A program made the position numbers and the translations under genes. A stretch of DNA of 6,219 nucleotides from positions 1 through 6,219 of the forward strand of contig JADFUO010000017.1 in NCBI GenBank assembly GCA_015222115.1, read 5' to 3'. Positions 1 through 5,271 of this stretch are shown in pieces; within the stretch, counting starts at the first letter, position 1, and the number at the start of each line of letters is the position of its first letter. This stretch comes from Bacteroidota bacterium (lineage in GTDB: Bacteria; Bacteroidota; Bacteroidia; Bacteroidales; JADFUO01). The notes beneath the pieces are model-generated. The model had not been told where the DNA came from. It saw only the letters and a list, made by a program, of their open reading frames with translations, and made no database searches.

Positions 1-7
1 AATAATA

Positions 8-712
8 TTACTTTTTATCATTTCCGGAGTTAAATTTCAATTCCAGAGCATCAAAATATGCTTCACTACCATCAACAGCTTTTAAGCCATTTCCGGAAGT
101 GAGGATAATTAGAATATATTCCGGTGTATTGGAATTGAAATAAGTAAAAGGAGTTGAAAACCTTGTCCATGAGCTTACTTCTGATGAAGGCAATAAAAAT
201 TGTGCTGTACCTATCCAATTTTTTTTAGAGTTATTCTCACTTATTGATGCCATACCTGTATGAATAACAACTTGTACTTTTCCATTGTCTCCTTCCTTAG
301 GAAAACATTTATACCATCCGACAATGCTATCCGGTCTGGCAGTAAACGGAGTATTCCACCGGCTATCGGCTGTATCAGTATAAATATATCCTTTTTCACG
401 ATCCATTACAGCATGTATTCTGCCATTAGTTGTCAAACCAGGATCCACAGTACCGGCAGCCGATTTATTAATCAACTGCAAGGAATATTTTCCTCTATAT
501 GCATCTGTGCTTCTATTCAATACAACAGGAGCAAAATTCCTTATCATAAAATCAGCATCCGATGTTTGTATTGAATTCCAGTCTACAGGTTCATCCACAG
601 AAGCCCCGGCATCTTCCCATAATTCAAATCCTGGATTTTCAATTATATTTTGCCCGAATGAACAATAGATAAATCCCAGGATGATCATAAATAATAAGAG
701 TGATTTTTTCAT
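8..712 (-). CDS. Secreted PCMD-like / carbohydrate-binding-like beta-sandwich protein
   Basis: This 234-residue protein is probably exported and may bind or process glycans; no reaction can be assigned. Residues 1-20 are a typical signal peptide (KK, then a hydrophobic run, then CSFG before Gln21). The mature protein opens with NPGFELW (26-32), followed by P-V-D-W, a pattern common at the start of Bacteroidota PCMD (putative carbohydrate metabolism domain) and CBM-like jelly-roll domains. It also has the PCMD-style run around RPDSIVGWYK (126-135), a GD nearby, and a closing FDALELKF strand (220-227). There is no T9SS sorting domain, and the Cys in the signal peptide is not in a good lipobox, so it is likely periplasmic or released. 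Its ATG overlaps the stop codon of the decarboxylase gene, so it should be co-transcribed and translationally coupled. The family assignment comes from remembered sequence pattern, not a search. The export call is firmer than the domain call. Confidence 0.75.
   Translation of the reverse strand: MKKSLLLFMIILGFIYCSFGQNIIENPGFELWEDAGASVDEPVDWNSIQTSDADFMIRNFAPVVLNRSTDAYRGKYSLQLINKSAAGTVDPGLTTNGRIHAVMDREKGYIYTDTADSRWNTPFTARPDSIVGWYKCFPKEGDNGKVQVVIHTGMASISENNSKKNWIGTAQFLLPSSEVSSWTRFSTPFTYFNSNTPEYILIILTSGNGLKAVDGSEAYFDALELKFNSGNDKK
709..712 (-). promoter_or_regulatory. ATGA stop/start overlap coupling decarboxylase and secreted protein
   Basis: On the minus strand the decarboxylase ends in ATA TGA, and the downstream gene's ATG uses the last A of ATA plus the TG of the stop codon. 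This gives a 4-base ATGA overlap. No Shine-Dalgarno sequence lies just before the second start, so re-initiation by ribosomes finishing the decarboxylase is the simplest way for it to be translated. This supports the chosen start, which is also directly followed by a good signal peptide. Confidence 0.85.
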
Positions 713-2148
713 ATCATCAATTTAATTTTTTCATCAATTATTTTCAGGGCTAACTCAATTGTATCCAAATGAGTTCTGAAATTTAAAACAGCAAGACGGA
801 TAAAAAATTTGTTATTTATCCGGGTTGAACTTAAAAATATTCTTCCGTCTTTTTGAATCTCATGTATTAGTCTTTCGTTAAATTCATTTGTTTTTCTATT
901 TTCAGGTAGATATCTGAAAATCATAACAGACAGCTCAGGATATGGGCCAACTTCAATATTTTTAATTTTTTGTATTTTTTCGTAAAAATATCTTGTTAAC
1001 AATATTTTTTCTTCAAGAGCTGCTTTAAAAGGCTTTACCCCAAAAAGCTTTAATGGCAGCCACAATCGCATCCCCCTGAAATGCCTGGTTAATTCGATTG
1101 ATAGATCGCAAGGGGAATATTCATCAGTAAAATCTTCTGCATCCTGCATATATTTTGCCTGATAATTTTGCGAATCAAATAATTTTTTCTGCTCCTTTAT
1201 CAATATTGCACCGGTTCCATAAGGCAAGAATAATCCTTTATGGGGGTCAATAATAATAGAATCAGCTTTTTCAGTTCCTTTAAATATATTTTTGCATTCA
1301 TCAACCAATAGAAAAAACCCTCCATAAGCCGCATCAATATGAAACCAAACATTATATTTTTTAGCAATTTCTCCAATTTCCTCCAAAGGGTCAACTGCAC
1401 CTACATCAGTAGTGCCGGCAGTAGCATAAATAAAAAATGGGAATAAACCTTCTTTTATATCTTTTTGAATTTGGTTGTCAAGAGCTTGAACATTCATTCT
1501 GAAATGTAAATCCATAGGAATTTTCCTGATGACAGCATCACCAAGTCCTGCAATTTTTACAGCCTTATAAACAGAATGATGTGCTTGTTCGGTTATATAA
1601 AATACAGCTTTTTGAAAATCTTTTGATTTAAGATTTGCAGAATCTCTTGCTGTAACGATAGCAATCAGATTTGCAATTGAACCTCCTGAAGTTAAGCTAC
1701 CTCCTGAAGTTTCAGCACGAAATCCAAACATTTCACACATCCACCGTATTAACATATTTTCCATTCTAACTGCTCCGGGCGAAACAAAGAACAATCCGGC
1801 ATATCTATTTGTTATGTCTGCAAGGTAATCACCTAAAGCAGAAGGGAAGATGCCTCCGCCGGGTATATAGCCCATAAATCTCTGTGATGCAGGATTTATC
1901 CCGGGCTTATCTATATGTTGGTTAGTAAGATCCAGTATTTTTTCAATACTTGCCGGTTTATCAGAAATTGGCGAATCATAAATCCCTGCTCCATTATCTT
2001 TTGTTGACTGATAAGCTTTTAAGCTACTTAATTTTTCTAAATAATTTTGGCTGTAATTAAATATCTTTTCAAAATATTCTTTTCTTTCTTTTGAAGTTGG
2101 TTCAAGTTTTTTTGATTCAACCTCAAGTGATTTTATTTTTTTAATCAT
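709..2148 (-). CDS. Group II PLP-dependent amino-acid decarboxylase (aromatic-L-amino-acid decarboxylase family)
   Basis: This is a cytosolic fold-type I PLP enzyme of 479 residues, almost the length of animal DOPA decarboxylase (480), expected to remove the alpha-carboxylate of an amino acid to give an amine. The family landmarks are in order. A substrate-side segment at 91-103 contains Y94 and P96. EQAH (187-190) supplies the His that stacks on the PLP ring. ATAGTTDVGAVD spans 242-253. HIDAAYGGF (270-278) supplies Asp272 for the pyridine nitrogen. DPHK (301-304) supplies the Schiff-base Lys304. Tyr333 lies 29 residues after that lysine, as the catalytic loop Tyr332 does in DOPA decarboxylase. 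TRHFRGMRLW (354-363) and FFIRLAV (448-454) match conserved later blocks. The lysine is followed by GLFLPYGTG rather than the usual W-L, so this is a divergent subfamily and the substrate (Tyr, Trp, DOPA, Glu, Asp or other) is open. The ATG at 2148 has no strong ribosome binding site. The gene follows the phosphoesterase by 77 bp and overlaps the next gene by 4 bp. Confidence 0.93.
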   Translation of the reverse strand: MIKKIKSLEVESKKLEPTSKERKEYFEKIFNYSQNYLEKLSSLKAYQSTKDNGAGIYDSPISDKPASIEKILDLTNQHIDKPGINPASQRFMGYIPGGGIFPSALGDYLADITNRYAGLFFVSPGAVRMENMLIRWMCEMFGFRAETSGGSLTSGGSIANLIAIVTARDSANLKSKDFQKAVFYITEQAHHSVYKAVKIAGLGDAVIRKIPMDLHFRMNVQALDNQIQKDIKEGLFPFFIYATAGTTDVGAVDPLEEIGEIAKKYNVWFHIDAAYGGFFLLVDECKNIFKGTEKADSIIIDPHKGLFLPYGTGAILIKEQKKLFDSQNYQAKYMQDAEDFTDEYSPCDLSIELTRHFRGMRLWLPLKLFGVKPFKAALEEKILLTRYFYEKIQKIKNIEVGPYPELSVMIFRYLPENRKTNEFNERLIHEIQKDGRIFLSSTRINNKFFIRLAVLNFRTHLDTIELALKIIDEKIKLMI

Positions 2149-2176
2149 GATAATTCATTCCAAAGTAAGAAAATAT

Positions 2177-2218
2177 ACTGCCACTGCCACTTATTCTGCT
2201 ACTGCCGCTGCAACTGCT
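2177..2218. repeat. Degenerate hexamer tandem repeat (ACTGCC, seven units in phase)
   Basis: Forty-two bases fall into seven consecutive 6-base units without a phase break. Exact ACTGCC copies start at 2177, 2183 and 2201; the units at 2189, 2195, 2207 and 2213 differ by one to three bases. The tract is clearly richer in G+C than its surroundings and fills more than half of the 77-bp gap between the phosphoesterase stop and the decarboxylase start. It is in frame with neither gene. It looks like a slippage-prone simple repeat that has partly decayed. A role as spacer or mRNA element is possible but not shown. Confidence 0.8.
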
Positions 2219-2225
2219 TCATAAT

Positions 2226-3155
2226 TTATTCCTCTTTATTCACCTCCCATCCGTAGTCAATGTATTCCCAATCGAAATTGTTATTTTTTACCTTGATCAA
2301 AACAAATCCCTCTTCAAATCCGCGATGAGGTCCGCGCCACCATTCTGCTGAAACAGCTCCGCCGGTGATAAAATGTGTGCCGTTTACACTAATATCCTCA
2401 ACAGTATGAAGATGTCCCTGAAGAACAAGTTTAAGGTTGTAATTTTTAAATAAGTCATATACTTCTTTGGCATTAATGATGACTAAGGATGAATCATTAG
2501 CAGTTGTGGCGGTTTCGTATATCTGAGAGTAAACTGTAAAGAATGGAATATGAGTGCTTATAACTATTGGGGTTTGTTTATCAAGTCCGGCTATATCCTG
2601 TTTTATCCATTCAATTTGCTCATCATCAATTAATCCGATGTAGCTCTCATTGCCTGTATCTTCTACAGAGTTCAGTATCATAAAATGCCAGCCTTTATGA
2701 TCGAACGAATAATAACTGGAACCGATCCGCTTAACAAACATTTGCTCTCCATATTCAGGGTGGGACTTGTCCACTCCGCTTTCCTGACGGTAAATACCAA
2801 ATATTTCATGATTGCCCATTGTATTATAAACAGGCATTTTAAAGTATTTTTGAGTTTCCAGATACAAATTGTAAAGCGAGTCGGCACGACTGAAGGGCTC
2901 ACCAAGGGCATCCATAATGAGGTCACCGCCCGTGATCACAAAATCAGGATGAAGTTGATTTATTTTTTCAATGGCTTTAAGAAAACCCTGTGTTGCATTT
3001 CTCTCGGGCTGAAGGTGAATATCAGTCAGAAAGATGAATGTAAATGATGTCTTCTCTTTTTTATCCTGTTCTTGTGGATTGTTCCATGCATGTAATATAC
3101 CTATCCGACATGCAAGAAAAACCAGTATAACAGCAATACGGAAAATTTTTTTCAT
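2226..3155 (-). CDS. Exported calcineurin-like metallophosphoesterase
   Basis: This 309-residue binuclear-metal phosphoesterase hydrolyses a phosphate mono- or diester; the substrate is unknown. Residues 1-23 form a signal peptide (KK, hydrophobic core, ending LHA), which places the enzyme in the periplasm or outside the cell. All metallophosphoesterase signatures are intact: DIH (Asp45, His47), GGDL (Asp78), GNHE (Asn115, His116), STHIP (His202) and GHLH (His248, His250). The C-terminal block around ITGGAVSAEWW (263-273) through YIDYGW (298-303) resembles a Bacteroidota group of secreted CpdA/Icc-like phosphoesterases. No T9SS sorting domain follows. The LAC at 14-16 is a poor lipobox because Phe sits at -3 and more hydrophobic residues follow, so a lipoprotein is unlikely. 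It is the first gene of the likely three-gene operon, downstream of the 253-bp intergenic region with a promoter candidate. Cyclic nucleotide, nucleotide or phospholipid substrates cannot be told apart from sequence. Confidence 0.92.
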   Translation of the reverse strand: MKKIFRIAVILVFLACRIGILHAWNNPQEQDKKEKTSFTFIFLTDIHLQPERNATQGFLKAIEKINQLHPDFVITGGDLIMDALGEPFSRADSLYNLYLETQKYFKMPVYNTMGNHEIFGIYRQESGVDKSHPEYGEQMFVKRIGSSYYSFDHKGWHFMILNSVEDTGNESYIGLIDDEQIEWIKQDIAGLDKQTPIVISTHIPFFTVYSQIYETATTANDSSLVIINAKEVYDLFKNYNLKLVLQGHLHTVEDISVNGTHFITGGAVSAEWWRGPHRGFEEGFVLIKVKNNNFDWEYIDYGWEVNKEE

Positions 3156-3347
3156 GTTTTAATTTGGTTGCTTATTATTTTTTGTAAAAATAAACAAATA
3201 AAGTAAATGAATATTTTGTTATCACAGTAATATTTGAAGTATGATTTATTCTCTTTCACAAATAAATAAAATCCGACCTTTGAAAAATTCTGTCAATATT
3301 TCCTTAAATTGATTTTATAAAAAGCAAGACTGAGATTTTTTATCTTT

Positions 3348-3376
3348 CAAAAATATAATGCTTGAGAAAATTCAAC
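3348..3376 (-). promoter_or_regulatory. Candidate Bacteroidota-type promoter for the phosphoesterase operon
   Basis: Read on the minus strand, GTTG (3376-3373) is followed after 17 bases by TATTTTTG (3355-3348). This fits the -33 TTG and -7 TAnnTTTG elements known for the primary sigma factor of Bacteroidota, with spacing in the reported range. It lies about 190 bp upstream of the phosphoesterase ATG, implying a long AT-rich leader. The rest of the 3156-3408 gap holds near-matches such as TTTATTTG but no better site and no ORF or RNA gene that I can recognise. In such AT-rich DNA a chance match is possible. Confidence 0.4.
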
Positions 3377-3389
3377 CTTTATATTTGAG

Positions 3390-3408
3390 TCTGGTCTAAA
3401 AATCCAGA
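3390..3408 (-). other. Small hairpin directly after the stop codon of the propeller protein gene
   Basis: A perfect 5-bp inverted repeat (TCTGG / CCAGA) with a 9-base loop begins at the base right after the TAA at 3411-3409. No T-run follows on the minus strand, so it is not a classic intrinsic terminator. It may be a weak terminator or 3'-end stabiliser, or chance. Confidence 0.25.
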
Positions 3409-5148
3409 TTACTTTATTAGTAATATTTTATTGGGTTTTGAAAAATTATTATCATATTTTAATTGATAAAAATAAATACCTTGACGTACTTTTCGTCCTG
3501 AATTATCCGTTCCATCCCAAACTACCAAATGCTCGCCTGCTGATTGATTATTGTTTATCAAGGTACGTATTTTTTGTCCTGATATGTTGAAAATTACTAA
3601 TTCCGTTTTGCCGGAATTTATAAGGTAATAAGTTATTTGTGTCTTATTATAAAATGGATTTGGGTAATTTAACAGAAATATAATATTATCTGATAATAAT
3701 TCATTATCCGGAATGTCAACGTTTACTAATTCAAACTGATAATAATCAACACCTGTGTTACCATCAATGTCCGAACCTGAAACCCTGGCATTATAAATAC
3801 CGTTTTCAGGAGGAGTAAAAGTTCCTTCCCATTGAGTACCCGAACCTGTCATTTCTACAAAAATCAGAGAATCATCCGGACATTCAATTCCCAGTAATGG
3901 AACAGAATTCATTTTTTTATATTTTACTGACTTTGGATGATTACAACCATATTCACCTCTTTCAAAAATAGTATGTATATTCATATATTCATCGACAATA
4001 CATTTCGGATATCTGATATTTTCGTTGAATAAGAATGGGTTTTCCTGAATAATAGTTAATTCATCATCGCTTAATGATTGTCCGTTCCCATATAAATTAC
4101 CATTAATTTTCGTATAGTAAGCATAAGTAATTTGTTGACTGCTTTTAGCCCAGATTATATGTATATTATTTTCTTCATCAATATCCATTTGAGGCGACCA
4201 AACCTGGTTATTGCTTTGGGTCAGAGAACTTTTATCAATAGATATCGTACCGTCAGGTAATAATTTCATATAAGTAAGTATGTTTGAAGACCCTGTCCAT
4301 TGTTGCCATATTATATGAACATTATTATTGTTATCACAGCATATCTGGGGCTTATTCAACTGCTGAGAAGTATTTAAGTATAATGAAATCTTGTCGGACC
4401 AGGTATCTCCACCATCAACTGAGTAAGCATAAGTAATATCGTGCATATCATTCGACCACACAAGATATATCTTATTATCCGTATCAAGTGCTGTTCTAAT
4501 CTCGTTGGTCCAGGAATTGGCACCGGTAATAATGGTTTGCCCGTCAATTAGTACTGTTCCGTCAGCATCAATTTTGGTAAACACAATACTACCACTGCCC
4601 GAAAATATATATGTTTTATTATTGCTGTCAACCACACCTTCTTTGTCAAATGTGGGTTGCCCGATATAAATATTTTCGGAAGGGTTGTTGATAATTACCG
4701 GATTACTTGCCGGACCGTTCCAATTATTAAATTCTTCAAGAACATTACCATTATTATTTAGTTTATACATGTCAAAATTACTACTCGGATTTGAATATTC
4801 GTATAATTTGATTGCTGCATAAATATTGTTTTGATTATCTTTTGTCAGACGCGTATTTAACCACCAATAATCGAAGTTGCTGACAGACCAGACATCTTTT
4901 TCATCTACCCATCCGGCAAATAAATCTTCATCAGAAATAACATTTATGGTTACATCTCCATTAATAGTATGACTGATAGTAAATGATGGAGCAATAGTAT
5001 CACGAATCCCAGATGATCTGATATAATCATCTTTAATACAATCAGAATATTCATAATGTCCAATCCTGTTGTTAAAAACAGGGTCGGTTTTTTGTGAAAT
5101 ACTATGAATTGTAATTAAAATGCAAAATAGTAACATTAAATATTTCAT
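3409..5148 (-). CDS. T9SS-exported beta-propeller-like protein with Asp-box and C-terminal sorting domain
   Basis: This is a 579-residue surface or released protein of unknown activity. Residues 1-19 are a signal peptide (MKYLMLLFCI..., ending SISQ). Residues 100-400 contain repeating propeller-like strands of the form D-x-x-N-N-x-H-I-I-W: near 222-231 (IYLVW), 272-281 (VHIIW), 324-333 (IHIIW) and 386-395 (IHTIF), with weaker copies near 104 and 174. The spacing is about 50-60 residues. A canonical Asp-box, SVDGGDTW (243-250), fits S-x-D-x-G-x-x-W of BNR/sialidase-like propellers. Residues about 420-475 look like the last strands of an Ig-like domain (SGSDIDGNTG). Residues about 493-579 (NYPNPF, then FNISGQKIRTL, VVWDGTDNSG and GIYFYQL) are a FlgD-like T9SS type A sorting domain. 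No sialidase catalytic set is obvious, so binding or adhesion is as likely as catalysis. It lies 123 bp downstream of another T9SS cargo gene. Confidence 0.9.
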   Translation of the reverse strand: MKYLMLLFCILITIHSISQKTDPVFNNRIGHYEYSDCIKDDYIRSSGIRDTIAPSFTISHTINGDVTINVISDEDLFAGWVDEKDVWSVSNFDYWWLNTRLTKDNQNNIYAAIKLYEYSNPSSNFDMYKLNNNGNVLEEFNNWNGPASNPVIINNPSENIYIGQPTFDKEGVVDSNNKTYIFSGSGSIVFTKIDADGTVLIDGQTIITGANSWTNEIRTALDTDNKIYLVWSNDMHDITYAYSVDGGDTWSDKISLYLNTSQQLNKPQICCDNNNNVHIIWQQWTGSSNILTYMKLLPDGTISIDKSSLTQSNNQVWSPQMDIDEENNIHIIWAKSSQQITYAYYTKINGNLYGNGQSLSDDELTIIQENPFLFNENIRYPKCIVDEYMNIHTIFERGEYGCNHPKSVKYKKMNSVPLLGIECPDDSLIFVEMTGSGTQWEGTFTPPENGIYNARVSGSDIDGNTGVDYYQFELVNVDIPDNELLSDNIIFLLNYPNPFYNKTQITYYLINSGKTELVIFNISGQKIRTLINNNQSAGEHLVVWDGTDNSGRKVRQGIYFYQLKYDNNFSKPNKILLIK

Positions 5149-5153
5149 TTTTT

Positions 5154-5162
5154 CCCTTTCTT
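5154..5162 (-). promoter_or_regulatory. Possible ribosome binding site (AAGAAAGGG)
   Basis: The purine-rich AAGAAAGGG ends 5 bases before the ATG at 5148, and its AAAGG part can pair with the 16S anti-Shine-Dalgarno sequence. It is the most Shine-Dalgarno-like of the visible starts and supports the ATG that leads straight into the signal peptide. Purine tracts are common by chance here. Confidence 0.35.
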
Positions 5163-5207
5163 ATTTGATATTATACTGAAACGCATAAACTTTACGATTA
5201 TAGAATT

Positions 5208-5249
5208 AAATTATTAAGTGGTTTAATGCAATTTATGTATTAATAATTT
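5208..5249. repeat. AT-only 10-bp inverted repeat between the two T9SS genes
   Basis: AAATTATTAA (5208-5217) and its exact reverse complement TTAATAATTT (5240-5249) flank a 22-base spacer in the 123-bp gap 5149-5271. The stem has no G-C pair and no U-tract follows on the minus strand, so terminator strength would be low. An operator or transcript-end hairpin is possible. No TAnnTTTG promoter for the downstream gene was found in this gap. Confidence 0.4.
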
Positions 5250-5271
5250 TGTATTCTCGTTCAGTAGCAGT

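Noticed and set aside
260..574. Plus-strand ORF of 104 codons inside the PCMD-like gene
   Set aside because: It is antisense to a well-supported coding sequence, has no recognisable domain, and is Ser/Ile-rich as expected of a shadow frame.
2161..2168. TTACTTTG on the minus strand as a -7 element for the decarboxylase
   Set aside because: It misses the conserved A of TAnnTTTG, has no TTG at suitable distance upstream, and lies too close to the ATG at 2148.
2685..3047. Plus-strand ORF of 120 codons inside the phosphoesterase gene
   Set aside because: It lies opposite an enzyme with every catalytic motif intact and shows no domain of its own.
3113..3122. Lipoprotein signal (LAC) in the phosphoesterase leader
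   Set aside because: Phe occupies the -3 position and the hydrophobic segment continues past the Cys to a normal signal peptidase I site at LHA.
3281..3330. Short AT-rich inverted repeat (TCAAT / ATTGA) in the 253-bp intergenic region
   Set aside because: A 5-bp AT-rich stem with a 10-base loop is expected by chance in this composition and has no terminator features.
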